Assembly: GCF_003173775.1 (NCBI RefSeq)
Contig: NZ_CP029552.1
Span: 2,766,001 to 2,830,000 of the forward strand
Direction of reading: 5' to 3'
DNA from: Methylobacterium sp. 17Sr1-1
Lineage (GTDB): Bacteria > Pseudomonadota > Alphaproteobacteria > Rhizobiales > Beijerinckiaceae
DNA length: 64,000 nt
In this document: in pieces, positions 55,771-64,000 of the stretch
Numbering within the stretch: the first letter of the stretch is position 1
Layout of the letters: each line of letters begins with the position of its first letter
Position numbers and translations under genes: made by a program
Notes under the pieces: generated by a model
What the model was told of the DNA's origin: nothing
Database searches by the model: none
What the model saw: only the letters and a program-made list of their open reading frames with translations

Positions 55771-56853
55771 TCAGCCGGTCAGGCCGCCGACCAGGCTCGG
55801 GATGTCCAGCGGCCGGAAGCCGTAATGCTCGAGCCAGCGCACGTCGGCCTCGAAGAACGGGCGCAGGTCCGGCATGCCGTATTTGAGCATCGCGATCCGG
55901 TCGATGCCCATGCCCCAGGCGAAGCCCTGGACGCTGTCCGGGTCGAGGCCGCAATTGCGCAGCACGTTCGGGTGGACCATGCCGCAGCCGAGGATCTCGA
56001 GCCAGTCGTCGCCCTCGCCGAAGCGGATCTCGCCGCCCTTGCGCGAGCACTGGATGTCGACCTCGGCCGAAGGCTCGGTGAAGGGGAAGAACGACGGCCG
56101 GAAGCGCATCTTGACGCTGTCGACTTCGAAGAACGCCTTGCAGAATTCTTCCAGGATCCACTTCAGGTGGGCGATGTTCGCCTGCTTGTCGATCACCAGG
56201 CCCTCGACCTGGTGGAACATCGGGGTGTGGGTCTGGTCGGAATCGTGCCGGTAGGTGCGGCCCGGACAGATCACCCGGATCGGCGGCTGCACGGAGCGCA
56301 TGGTGCGGACCTGCACCGGCGAGGTGTGGGTGCGCAGGAGCTTGCGCTTGCCGTCCCGGTCGGGCCGCAGGAAGAAGGTGTCGTGCATCTCCCGGGCCGG
56401 GTGGCCCTCGGGGAAGTTGAGCGCGGTGAAGTTCAGCTCGTCGGTCTCGACGTCCGGGCCTTCGGCGATCGAGAAGCCCATATCGCCGAAGATCGCCGTG
56501 ATCTCGTCCATCACCTGGGTGATCGGGTGGATGCGGCCGCGGGTCTCCGGCCCCTCGCGCACCGGCAGGGTCACGTCGATCCGCTCGGCGGCGAGCCGCG
56601 CGGCGAGGGCGGCTTCGGCGAGGGTGTCGCGCCGCGACTGGATCGCGCCCTGGACCCGGTCGCGCAGGCCGTTGATCAACGGCCCCTGCTCCTTGCGCGC
56701 CTCGGGGCTCATGCCGCCCAAGGTCTTCAGCAGCTCGGAGACGGCGCCCTTCTTGCCGAGGGCCGCGACGCGCACGCCGTCGAGGGCCGCCTCGTCGGCG
56801 GCGTCGGCGACCTTGGCGAGGAGATCGGTTTCGAGGCTGGTGAGATCGGTCAT
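55771..56853 (-). CDS. pheS: Phenylalanine-tRNA ligase alpha subunit
   Basis: 360 aa from ATG 56853. N-terminal coiled coil followed by the class II catalytic core: motif 1 region [17 protein letters not shown], motif 2 with [18 protein letters not shown], and motif 3 in [16 protein letters not shown]. It charges tRNA-Phe together with PheT. The gap to rplT contains an intrinsic terminator, so pheST may have its own promoter, although read-through is possible. Confidence 0.97.
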   Translation of the reverse strand: MTDLTSLETDLLAKVADAADEAALDGVRVAALGKKGAVSELLKTLGGMSPEARKEQGPLINGLRDRVQGAIQSRRDTLAEAALAARLAAERIDVTLPVREGPETRGRIHPITQVMDEITAIFGDMGFSIAEGPDVETDELNFTALNFPEGHPAREMHDTFFLRPDRDGKRKLLRTHTSPVQVRTMRSVQPPIRVICPGRTYRHDSDQTHTPMFHQVEGLVIDKQANIAHLKWILEEFCKAFFEVDSVKMRFRPSFFPFTEPSAEVDIQCSRKGGEIRFGEGDDWLEILGCGMVHPNVLRNCGLDPDSVQGFAWGMGIDRIAMLKYGMPDLRPFFEADVRWLEHYGFRPLDIPSLVGGLTG

Positions 56854-56939
56854 GGTCTGCTCAATCGGGGCTCGCGGATGCCCTGCAACGCGCCGCCCCG
56901 CTCCGTCAACCCGGGGCTGGGAAAGAGCCTGCACAACGC

Positions 56940-56963
56940 AAAACGGCCCGCGCTTGCGGGCCG
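56940..56963 (-). terminator. Intrinsic terminator downstream of rplT
   Basis: On the minus strand an 8-bp perfect GC stem (56963-56956 with 56951-56944, loop of 4) is followed by four T residues (56943-56940). It lies 60 bp after the rplT stop and 87 bp before pheS. It may be a simple terminator or part of an attenuation system for pheST; no Phe-rich leader peptide was seen. Confidence 0.75.
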
Positions 56964-57022
56964 TGATGGTGCAGTCTCGACAGGTCTCGGGCCCGCCTGA
57001 GGGGGCGGGACCAATATTGGCT

Positions 57023-57400
57023 TTACGCCGCCTTGACGAGCTCGGCCGGCAGGGCGGACTTCGCCGTCTCGACCACGGCGACGAAGGCCGCCGGCTCATG
57101 GATGGCGAGCTCCGACAGGGCCTTGCGGTCGACCTGCACGCCGGCCTTGGACAGGCCGTCGATGAAGCGCGAATAGGTCAGGCCGTGCGGACGGACCGCG
57201 GCGTTGATGCGCTGGATCCACAGGGCGCGGAAGTTGCGCTTCTTGTTCTTACGATCGCGGTAGGCATATTGCATGCCCTTCTCGACCGCCTGCTTGGCGA
57301 TCCGGATCGTGTTCTTGCGCCGGCCGTAATAGCCCTTGGCGGCCTTGAAAACCTTCTTGTGCTTGGCGTGGCTGGTCACGCCGCGCTTGACGCGGGCCAT
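57023..57400 (-). CDS. rplT: 50S ribosomal protein L20
   Basis: 125 aa. Very basic; [19 protein letters not shown] and [20 protein letters not shown] are the family N-terminus. It binds 23S rRNA and in many bacteria represses its own operon. Follows rpmI by 68 bp on the minus strand. Confidence 0.97.
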   Translation of the reverse strand: MARVKRGVTSHAKHKKVFKAAKGYYGRRKNTIRIAKQAVEKGMQYAYRDRKNKKRNFRALWIQRINAAVRPHGLTYSRFIDGLSKAGVQVDRKALSELAIHEPAAFVAVVETAKSALPAELVKAA

Positions 57401-57468
57401 GGTGATCTCCTGAGGATTCTACGAAACAGATTTACGGACGAAGCGTCTTCTTGGCGCGAAGCCGGTTC

Positions 57469-57672
57469 TTACCGGGCGTTCGGCAGGAAGTACTTCTTCA
57501 CGTTGGCGGCATCGCCCTCGAACAGGGTGGTCGTGCCGCGCAGGTTGCGGATCTGCTTCGTGGTCCGCTTGATCATGCCGTGGCGCTTGCCGGCCTGGGC
57601 GTACATGACCTTGCCGGTCCCGGTGATCTTGAAGCGCTTCTTGGCGCCCGACTTGGTCTTCAGCTTGGGCAT
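57469..57672 (-). CDS. rpmI: 50S ribosomal protein L35
   Basis: 67 aa from ATG 57672, preceded by AGGAGAG. Family motifs [18 protein letters not shown] and AGKRHGM. Normally follows infC directly; here infC is over 4 kb away. Confidence 0.96.
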
Positions 57673-58021
57673 TTTGCTCTCCTGACGCGAACTCCACCGG
57701 GGATCCGCCACGGGCGGGCCCCGACGATCACGCGCGATCGACGATGTGGAGCGACACGAACCGCCACGGCAGCCCTCACGGCCGGGCGGTTCGATGAGGG
57801 GCGCGCTATAGCAGGGAGCGGAGCGTCGCGCAATCGTCGCATCGTCGGGCCGCGCTTGCCTGTGTGAGGTGGGCACGGCCGGGCCCCCGCGGTGGCATTG
57901 TGCATTGCACCGGAACCATAAGCTCGGGTGCGCGGTTTCGTTCATGTCCCGCTCAGGCCCCATCCTGCTTAAGTCCCGCCAACGTGAACCGCCCCCGTCT
58001 GGCGTCTCAGGAGAATCCGTC
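57673..58021. other. Divergent region between rpmI and glycosyltransferase
   Basis: 349 bp without a plausible gene. It should contain promoters in both directions and the 5' leader for rpmI. Open frames here are short or Arg-rich and not convincing. A candidate rpmI promoter is listed separately. Confidence 0.55.
57805..57833 (-). promoter_or_regulatory. Candidate promoter of rpmI-rplT
   Basis: On the minus strand TTGCGC (57833-57828), 17-bp spacer and TATAGC (57810-57805), about 132 bp before the rpmI ATG. The spacing is ideal while the hexamers match only partly. Confidence 0.4.
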
Positions 58022-59152
58022 GTGCGCATTGCCCAGGTAGCCCCTCTCGCGGAGGCCGTTCCGCCGAAGTTCTACGGCGGCACCGAGCGTGTCGTGTCCT
58101 GGCTCACCGAGGAGCTGGTCCGGCAGGGCCACGACGTGACGCTGTTCGCGAGCGGCGACTCCGAGACGAGCGCCAAGCTGGTCGCCTGCTGCCCCGAGGG
58201 CCTGCGGCTCGCCGGCATCCGCGACCACGTCGCCAGCCACCTCGCCATGCTCTATCACCTGCGTCGGCGCGCGGACGAGTTCGACGTCATCCACTTCCAC
58301 ATCGACCTCCTGCAGTACCCGCTGTTCGAGGACCTGAACCACAAGTGCGTCACCACCCTGCACGGGCGGCTCGACGTGCCGGACTTCATGCCGGTCTACC
58401 GCACCTTCACCGGCATGCCGCTCGTGTCGATCTCCGACCACCAGCGCGGGCCGATGCCCGAGAACGCCAACTGGCTGCAGACCATCCATCACGGCCTGCC
58501 GGCGGAGAATTGCCGCTTCTCGGCCAAACCCAAGGACGGCGGCTACCTCGCCTTCCTCGGCCGCATCTCGCCCGAGAAGCGCCCCGACCGGGCGATCGAG
58601 ATCGCCAAGGCCTCCGGCGTGAAGCTGAAGATCGCCGCCAAGGTTGACAAGGCCGACCAGGAATACTGGGACGAGGTCATCGAGCCGATGACCCACCATC
58701 CGCTGGTCGAATATATCGGCGAGATCAACGAGGACCAGAAGCACGAATTCCTCGGCAACGCCCTGGCGCTCGCCTTCCCGATCGACTGGCCGGAGCCCTT
58801 CGGCCTGGTGATGATCGAGGCGATGTCGGCCGGCACCCCGGTGATCGCGTGGCGCAACGGTTCCGTGCCGGAGGTCATCAAGGACGGCGTGTCGGGCGTG
58901 GTGGTCGACTCGATGGACGAGGCGATCGCCGCGGTCGAGACCTGCAAGGCGATGAGCCGCGAGGGTGTGCGCCGCTACTTCGAGACACGCTTCACCGCGA
59001 GCGTCATGGCCCGCTCCTACGTCGCCGCCTACGAGTCGCTGCTCGCGGGTGACCTCGACGCGATCAAGATCCCGGGCCTGACCATCGGGGCGCCCGCGGC
59101 GCTCAACGGCGCGGCCAACGGCGTCGCGCATCCGGTGCTCCGCGCGGTCTGA
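58022..59152 (+). CDS. Glycosyltransferase family 4
   Basis: 376 aa from GTG 58022, with AGGAG (58009-58013) 8 bases upstream; longer upstream frames are not supported. GT-B fold: N-terminal [16 protein letters not shown], acceptor region, and donor site [19 protein letters not shown] with the family EX7E glutamates. Members use nucleotide-activated sugars. Its neighbour is a glycogen-debranching-type enzyme, so a role in glucan or trehalose-related metabolism is possible. A strong terminator follows. Confidence 0.93.
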
Positions 59153-59179
59153 TCCGCTTCACGGTCCCGACGATGACGA

Positions 59180-59210
59180 GGCCCGGTCCCCGAGAGGGGG
59201 CCGGGCCTTT
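59180..59210 (+). terminator. Rho-independent terminator after glycosyltransferase
   Basis: 12-bp GC-rich stem with one G-T pair around a short GAGA loop (left arm from 59180, right arm to 59207) and then TTT plus a later TTTT; 28 bp past the stop. Confidence 0.85.
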
Positions 59211-59256
59211 CGTTTTGCGCGGAGAATTTCGCCTCGCGCAATGTTCCTCATCTCCG

Positions 59257-59300
59257 CCGCGTCATCCCGGGGCCGCGCAGCGGAACCCGGGATGACGCGG
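59257..59300. repeat. Inverted repeat, CCGGGATGAC type
   Basis: Perfect 15-bp arms (59257-59271 with 59286-59300; right arm CCCGGGATGACGCGG) and a 14-base loop. This motif is a frequent dispersed palindrome in alphaproteobacteria. Confidence 0.85.
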
Positions 59301-59576
59301 AGGGTGTGAGATCTTCTGGAGCTAACGACGACGCGCCGACCGGAACAGGGTGTACCTGCGCGCACCTTGATCGCCCCTGCCTGAAATCCGGGCCGACCCC
59401 GCGCCGGATCCCCCCTGGCGCCCGCCGTACGATGGCCCACATTCGCTCTAGCGTGGGGTCCAACCCGCGAATCGCCGCGGGTGCCGCCTCCCCGCCGCCG
59501 CCCGGACCTTCGTCCGGCGCCCCGAGATCCGCCCCGTTTCCCCGCGTCGCCGCGCGGAGCCCCAAGGAGTGAAGCC

Positions 59577-61847
59577 GTGCCGATGGTCGCGACCGCCCCC
59601 GACGACGAGACGCTGCCGCAATACCACATCGAGGCCCAGACCTCGCTGGTCGAGCGCCAGCTGCGCTCGCTCAAGCACGGCGACGCCTTCGCGGTGCTCG
59701 ACAGCTACGGCGATATCGGCGTCTTCCCGGGGCCCGAGGGGCTGTACTTCCAGGATACGCGCTTCCTGTCGCGCCTGGAGCTGACCGTCGAGGGCCAGCG
59801 GCCGATGCTGCTCGGCTCGGTGGTGCAGGACGACAACGGCGCCCTCTCGGTCGACCTGACGACGCCGGACATCCGGTTGGACGCCGGCGACGAGACCAGC
59901 ATCCCGCGCGAGATCATCGCGCTGGAGCGGACCAAGTTTCTGTTTCGCGGCACCTGCTACGACCGCCTGGGCTTACGCAACTACGACACCAAGCCGCGCC
60001 ACCTGCGCGTGTCCTTGAGCTTCGATGCCGACTTTCGCGATCTGTTCGAGGTGCGCGGCAGCGACCGGGCGCATCGCGGCAAGCGCAGCGTCGAGGTGAC
60101 GGGCGCCAACGAGGTGACGTTCACCTATGACGGGCTCGACGAGCGCCGCCGCACCACCCGCCTGCGCTTCGGCCCCAAGCCCGCGCGGCTCGAGGCGAAC
60201 CGGGCCGAGTTCGACGTCAAGCTGTCACCCGGCGGGCGCGCCTCGCTCTTCGTGCGGGCGATCTGCGACACGGTCGATCTCGGCCGCGCGGGCGTGGCCG
60301 CGGTCGGCAGCGCCCTGCCCTTCACCCATGCCGCCTATCCGAGCCCGCGCCGCGAGGACGGTCACCCGAAGGGCGAGGGCATGACCTTCGCGCTCGCCTA
60401 CCGCGACGCACGGCGCGACCTGCGCAAGGCCACCGCCAACATCACCACGATCGAGAGCTCGAACGACCAGTTCAACGAGGCCGCCTGCCGCGCGACGGCC
60501 GACCTCTACATGCTCCTGAGCCGCACGCCGAACGGCGTCTACCCCTATGCGGGCATCCCCTGGTACAGCACGGTCTTCGGCCGGGACGGCATCATCACCG
60601 CCATGATGACGCTGTGGATCGATCCCGAGATCGCCAAGGGCGTGCTGCGCCACCTCGCGGCGACGCAGGCGACGACCGTCGACCCCGCCGCCGACGCCCA
60701 GCCCGGCAAGGTCCTGCACGAGACCCGCAACGGCGAGATGGCGATCCTCGGCGAGGTGCCGTTCAAGCTCTATTACGGCACGATCGACGCGACGCCGCTC
60801 TTCGTGATGCTGGCCGGGCAGTATTACGAGCAGACCGGGGACCTCGCGACTATCCGGGCGATCTGGCCGAACATCCTGGCGGCGCTGAACTGGATCGACG
60901 AGTACGGCGACCGCGACGGCGACGGCTTCGTCGAGTACGCCCGCGAGACCGAGAAGGGCCTGGCCAACCAGGGCTGGAAGGACAGCCACGACTCGATCTT
61001 CCACGCCGACGGCCGCATGGCGCAGGGACCGATCGCGCTCTGCGAAGTGCAGGGCTACGTCTACGCCGCCAAGAAGGGCGCCGCGAAGCTCGCCGCCCTC
61101 ATGGGCGACGACGTGCTGTCCGAGCGCCTGAAGGGCGAGGCCGAGCGGCTGCGAGAGGCCTTCGACGAGAAGTTCTACCTGCCCGAGCTCGGCACCTACG
61201 CGCTCGCCCTCGACGGCGAGAAGCGCCCCTGCGCGGTGCGCTCGTCGAATGCCGGGCACGCGCTGTTCACCGGCATCGCCTATCCGGAGCGGGCCGAGAG
61301 CGTCGCCGCGGTGCTGATGTCGAAGGACGGGTTCAACGGCTGGGGCGTGCGCACGATCGCGGTCGGCGAGGCGCGCTACAACCCGATGTCGTACCACAAC
61401 GGCTCGATCTGGCCGCACGACAACGCGCTGGTGGCGCTGGGCCTCGCCCGCTACGGCCTGAAGGCGGAAGCCGCCCGGGTGTTCGAGGGCCAGCACGGCG
61501 CCTCGCTCTACCAGGAGGGGCGGCGGCTGCCGGAGCTGTTCTGCGGCTTCATCCAGCGCAAGCAGCGCGGACCGACGAACTATCCGGTGGCGTGCAGCCC
61601 GCAGGCCTGGGCGGCGGCCGCGCCCTTCGCGTTCCTCGCCGCCTGCCTCGGACTGGAACTGCGCCACGACCGCAACCGGATCCGCTTCCGCGACCCGATC
61701 CTGCCGGCCTTCCTCGACGACGTGCTGATCCGCAACCTGAAGCTCGGCGACAGCCACGTCGACCTGCTGATCCATCGCCACGGCAGCGACGTGACGGTGA
61801 ACGTGGTGCGCCGGACCGGCGACGCGCAAGTCGTCCTGTTGAAATGA
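59577..61847 (+). CDS. Amylo-alpha-1,6-glucosidase / glycogen debranching enzyme family
   Basis: 756 aa from GTG 59577, chosen for the AAGGAG at 59564-59569; an ATG six bases on is the alternative. N-terminal GDE_N_bis-type domain (GDAFAVLDSYGDIGVFPG, LYFQDTRFLSRLEL) and a C-terminal (alpha/alpha)6 barrel (GIPWYSTVFGRDGIITAMM, SYHNGSIWPHDNALVA). It hydrolyses alpha-1,6 branch points or related glucosidic bonds. In bacteria this family is often found next to a glycosyltransferase, as here. Exact substrate is unproven. Confidence 0.93.
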   Translation: MPMVATAPDDETLPQYHIEAQTSLVERQLRSLKHGDAFAVLDSYGDIGVFPGPEGLYFQDTRFLSRLELTVEGQRPMLLGSVVQDDNGALSVDLTTPDIRLDAGDETSIPREIIALERTKFLFRGTCYDRLGLRNYDTKPRHLRVSLSFDADFRDLFEVRGSDRAHRGKRSVEVTGANEVTFTYDGLDERRRTTRLRFGPKPARLEANRAEFDVKLSPGGRASLFVRAICDTVDLGRAGVAAVGSALPFTHAAYPSPRREDGHPKGEGMTFALAYRDARRDLRKATANITTIESSNDQFNEAACRATADLYMLLSRTPNGVYPYAGIPWYSTVFGRDGIITAMMTLWIDPEIAKGVLRHLAATQATTVDPAADAQPGKVLHETRNGEMAILGEVPFKLYYGTIDATPLFVMLAGQYYEQTGDLATIRAIWPNILAALNWIDEYGDRDGDGFVEYARETEKGLANQGWKDSHDSIFHADGRMAQGPIALCEVQGYVYAAKKGAAKLAALMGDDVLSERLKGEAERLREAFDEKFYLPELGTYALALDGEKRPCAVRSSNAGHALFTGIAYPERAESVAAVLMSKDGFNGWGVRTIAVGEARYNPMSYHNGSIWPHDNALVALGLARYGLKAEAARVFEGQHGASLYQEGRRLPELFCGFIQRKQRGPTNYPVACSPQAWAAAAPFAFLAACLGLELRHDRNRIRFRDPILPAFLDDVLIRNLKLGDSHVDLLIHRHGSDVTVNVVRRTGDAQVVLLK

Positions 61848-61864
61848 AGTGGTGTTGCTGAAGT

Positions 61865-61896
61865 AAAAAAGCGATGGGCCGGGACATGCCCGGCCC
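61865..61896. terminator. Bidirectional hairpin between debranching enzyme and infC
   Basis: 8-bp perfect stem (61876-61883 with 61889-61896, loop ACATG). On the minus strand it is followed five bases later by six T residues (61870-61865); on the plus strand by TT. It serves convergent transcripts. Confidence 0.7.
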
Positions 61897-61994
61897 TTCG
61901 ATGCTCCCCGCGCGGGTCTTCTCGCGAGAGGCCCGCGCCCGGAGCGCTCCGTGATCCGCCTCGCGCCGACAGCGCGGACAAGGCGCCGTGCGCG

Positions 61995-62537
61995 TCAGCG
62001 CGGCGCCAGGATCATGATCATCTGGCGGCCTTCGAGCTGCGGCTCGCTCTCCACCTTGGCGACCTCTTGCGTCTCGGCCTTCACGCGCTCGAGCAGACGC
62101 AGGCCCAGATCCTGGTGCGCCATCTCGCGGCCGCGGAAGCGGAGGGTCACCTTGACCTTGTCGCCTTCCTCGAAGAACCGCTGCACGGCCTTCATCTTGA
62201 CTTCGTAGTCGTGCTTGTCGATGCCGGGCCGGAGCTTGATCTCCTTGACCTCGACGGTCTTCTGCCGCTTGCGCGCCTCGGCCTGCTTCTTCTGCTCGTT
62301 GAAGCGGAAGCGGCCGTAGTCGAGAAGCTTGCAGACCGGAGGCACGGAGTTCGGCGCGATCTCGACGAGGTCGAGGCCCGCCTCTTCGGCGACCTGCAGC
62401 GCTTCGAAGAAGCCCATGACACCGCGGTTCTGACCGGTATCGTCGATGAGCTGCACCTCGCGGACGCCGCGGATGTCCCGGTTGGCGCGCGGCCCGTCTT
62501 TCTGCGGGGCCGGCATGGCTCTCATAGGTCTGCGAAT
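61995..62537 (-). CDS. infC: Translation initiation factor IF-3
   Basis: 180 aa from an ATT codon at 62537 (reads [15 protein letters not shown]). GAGGAG (62552-62547) sits 9 bases upstream of the ATT, while the first ATG (62525) is 21 bases from it. Rhizobiales IF-3 proteins begin RRPF/RRPM, and infC of E. coli also uses ATT for self-repression. Conserved body: [22 protein letters not shown] and the C-terminal [16 protein letters not shown]-3 checks initiator tRNA and start codon. rpmI-rplT are not adjacent, an unusual arrangement. Confidence 0.92.
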   Translation of the reverse strand: MRRPMRAMPAPQKDGPRANRDIRGVREVQLIDDTGQNRGVMGFFEALQVAEEAGLDLVEIAPNSVPPVCKLLDYGRFRFNEQKKQAEARKRQKTVEVKEIKLRPGIDKHDYEVKMKAVQRFFEEGDKVKVTLRFRGREMAHQDLGLRLLERVKAETQEVAKVESEPQLEGRQMIMILAPR

Positions 62538-62770
62538 GGCTTCATTCTCCTCAATCACGTCGTCCGGCGGCGGCCCGCCGACCACGTCCTTTCGGACCGG
62601 TCCCGAACCACCGCGCGGGCATACTCGTGGTGTACGATAGCACCTTGGCAAGATTGCCCGATTTGTCAACTCGTGGAGGCGGAACTTGGTTGCCGGGAGC
62701 CGGGGCGGCCCGGGAGACGATCCCGGATTCGTGATCCCGGCAAGTTCGTGATCCCGGCAAGCCGCCCCGG
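62538..62770. other. Region upstream of infC
   Basis: 233 bp. Contains the infC leader, a TTGACA on the minus strand (62669-62664) that could be a -35 element, and 17-bp tandem repeats at 62728-62761. A 10-bp inverted repeat (ends near 62700 and 62770, core GGGGCGGC/GCCGCCCC) encloses the tandem repeats and may end the glycosyltransferase transcript. No gene. Confidence 0.6.
62728..62761. repeat. Exact tandem 17-bp duplication
   Basis: Two identical 17-bp units (TTCGTGATCCCGGCAAG) at 62728-62744 and 62745-62761. Confidence 0.9.
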
Positions 62771-64000
62771 TCAGGACCCCTCCCCCGCGGGCGCGGCGCC
62801 GAGGAGCTCGGCGTAGATCGCCAGGGTGTCGGCCAGCATCAGCTCGAGGGAGAAATGCGTCTCGACGTGACGGCGGGCGCGGCGCACCAGGGCGTCGCGG
62901 GCGCTGGCGCCGAGCTGCAGCGCCTCCGCGACGGCGCCGGCCAGGGCCTGCGGGTCGCCGGCGGGCACGCGCCAGCCGGTGCGCTCGTGCGCCGGCACCT
63001 CCGGCGGGGCGAGCACCGTCTCCGGCACGGCGCCGAGATCCGAGACCACGACCGGCGTGCCGAGGGCCTGTGCCTCGACCGCGGAGCGGCCGAAGGCCTC
63101 GGGCTCGGTCGAGGGCACCACCACGACGGAGGCCGCCCGGTAGGCCGCCGGCATGTCGCTGCAATGGCCGACGCGCTTCACCGATCCCGCGAGGCCGTGG
63201 GCGGCGATCATCGCGTCGATCTCGCGCAGGTAGCCCGTGCGCCCCTGGGGATCGCCCGCGAGCACCACCGTGAACTCGGACAGCCCCTGGGCGCGAAGGG
63301 CGGCCGCCGCCTCGATCAGCACGCGGTGGCCCTTCCACGGCGTGAGGCGGGCGGCGAGCAGCACCACCCGCTCGTGCGGGGCGACGCCCCAGGCCCGGCG
63401 CAGGGCCTCGACCCGCTGCGGCGTCACCTGGGCGGGGGCGAAGGCCGCGAGATCGGTGCCGCGGTGGATCACCCGCACCCGGTTCCCGGCGACCTGCGGA
63501 AACAGGCGCCGGATCGCGTCGGCGGTGAAGTGCGAGTTGGCGATCACCGCGTCGCCGCGGGCCATCACCGAGTTGTACAGGAGCTTCGCCGGCGAGCGGC
63601 CGGCATAGCTGCCGTGATAGGTGGTGACGAAGGGAACGCGCAGCCGCCGCGCCGCGCCGAGGGCCACCCAGGCCGGGGCGCGGGAGCGGGCATGGATCAG
63701 GTCGACCCGCTCCGCGCGGCAGATCCGCGTCAGCCGCCCGACATTGAGCGCCATCACGAAGGGGTTTTTGGTCCGCGCCGGGAACGGCACCCAGGCGCCG
63801 CCCTTGGCCTGCAGCTCGCCGACGAGGCGGCCGCCCTCGGTGGCGACGAGCGCGCGGGCGCCCGCGGCGGCGAGCGCCGCCGCCACGTCGACGGCGGTGC
63901 GCTCGGCGCCGCCGGCGTCGAGCTCCGGGATGATCTGGAGCACGGTGCGGCCCGCCAGCGGATGGCTCGCGGCCGGGAACGGCGTGGCCTGGCTCGACGG
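62771..64000 (-). CDS. Glycosyltransferase family 4 (5' end outside window)
   Basis: At least 410 codons; the reading frame stays open to the right edge, so the true start may be past 64000. A GTG at 63943 would give 390 aa but has no ribosome site. GT-B fold: N-terminal [18 protein letters not shown], and donor site [21 protein letters not shown] with the EX7E pair. [15 protein letters not shown] is typical of surface-polysaccharide or lipid-linked glycosyltransferases of alphaproteobacteria. Acceptor unknown. Confidence 0.9.
   Translation of the reverse strand, partial: PSSQATPFPAASHPLAGRTVLQIIPELDAGGAERTAVDVAAALAAAGARALVATEGGRLVGELQAKGGAWVPFPARTKNPFVMALNVGRLTRICRAERVDLIHARSRAPAWVALGAARRLRVPFVTTYHGSYAGRSPAKLLYNSVMARGDAVIANSHFTADAIRRLFPQVAGNRVRVIHRGTDLAAFAPAQVTPQRVEALRRAWGVAPHERVVLLAARLTPWKGHRVLIEAAAALRAQGLSEFTVVLAGDPQGRTGYLREIDAMIAAHGLAGSVKRVGHCSDMPAAYRAASVVVVPSTEPEAFGRSAVEAQALGTPVVVSDLGAVPETVLAPPEVPAHERTGWRVPAGDPQALAGAVAEALQLGASARDALVRRARRHVETHFSLELMLADTLAIYAELLGAAPAGEGS

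Larger units (their letters stand above)
59153..59576. other. Intergenic stretch between glycosyltransferase and amylo-glucosidase
   Basis: 424 bp: a terminator (59180-59210), an inverted repeat (59257-59300), and ~270 bp with no visible gene that should contain the debranching enzyme's promoter. Confidence 0.6.

Noticed and set aside
56854..57022. Phe-rich leader peptide or T-box for pheST
   Set aside because: No short frame with Phe codons and no T-box-like bulge was found; only a simple terminator is visible.

Overview
The window is GC-rich chromosomal DNA from an alphaproteobacterium of the order Hyphomicrobiales (Rhizobiales), most likely Methylobacterium or a close relative. This is inferred from the protein sequences, the ffs-dnaX-ybaB-recR and def-fmt-truA gene orders, a split XdhC, a complete carbon monoxide dehydrogenase-like (cox-type) gene set and several Rhizobiales-style palindromic repeats. 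No database search was run. Most of the window is core genome. The clearest mobile DNA is one complete IS4-family element.

Layout. 0-1.8 kb: phosphoglucomutase. 1.9-11.7 kb, minus strand: a molybdenum hydroxylase operon in the order coxG, coxS, coxL, coxM, coxD (MoxR ATPase), coxE (VWA protein), XdhC N-half, XdhC C-half, MoeA-like and MobA/MocA-like cofactor genes. The large subunit carries AYRGAGR instead of the CO dehydrogenase AYxCSFR loop, so this is a form II enzyme of unknown substrate. Two ~170-bp copies of a palindromic repeat sit inside the operon. 12-17.6 kb, plus strand: a complete branched-chain amino acid type ABC transporter (LivH-M-G-F, a small membrane protein, LivK) closed by a strong terminator. 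17.8-18.9 kb: infA paralogue and rpe. 19.1-25.9 kb, minus strand: two small membrane proteins, parC, recO, a PAS histidine kinase and an SGNH hydrolase.

26-31 kb: a Pro/Ala-rich anchored protein, a Tat-exported phosphoesterase, the IS4 element and a Crp/Fnr regulator. 31.4-36.7 kb: a UDP-sugar dehydrogenase, then a MarR / MFS transporter / FAD monooxygenase module whose divergent promoter holds a perfect 12-bp palindrome between the -35 and -10 elements. 36.7-40.8 kb: msrQ without an adjacent msrP, a small secreted protein, an alpha/beta hydrolase and an RtcB-like ligase. 40.8-46.5 kb: SRP RNA, dnaX-ybaB-recR and def-fmt-truA. 46.5-53.1 kb: a hendecad-repeat membrane protein, a membrane protein, dapE, a MoeB/ThiF enzyme, a chemoreceptor and a DUF1186/SEC-C protein.

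53.2-64 kb: pheT, pheS, rplT and rpmI on the minus strand. They are separated from infC (61995-62537) by two plus-strand genes of carbohydrate metabolism, a glycosyltransferase and an amylo-alpha-1,6-glucosidase. infC appears to start at an ATT codon. The window ends inside a second glycosyltransferase that runs off the right edge.

The parts that work together are the molybdenum enzyme with its dedicated cofactor insertion proteins, the Liv transporter, the aromatic-type MarR module, and the translation block. Nothing resembling a CRISPR array, prophage, rRNA or tRNA gene was seen. The best candidates for unexplored biology are the form II molybdenum hydroxylase and its possible link to the divergent transporter.
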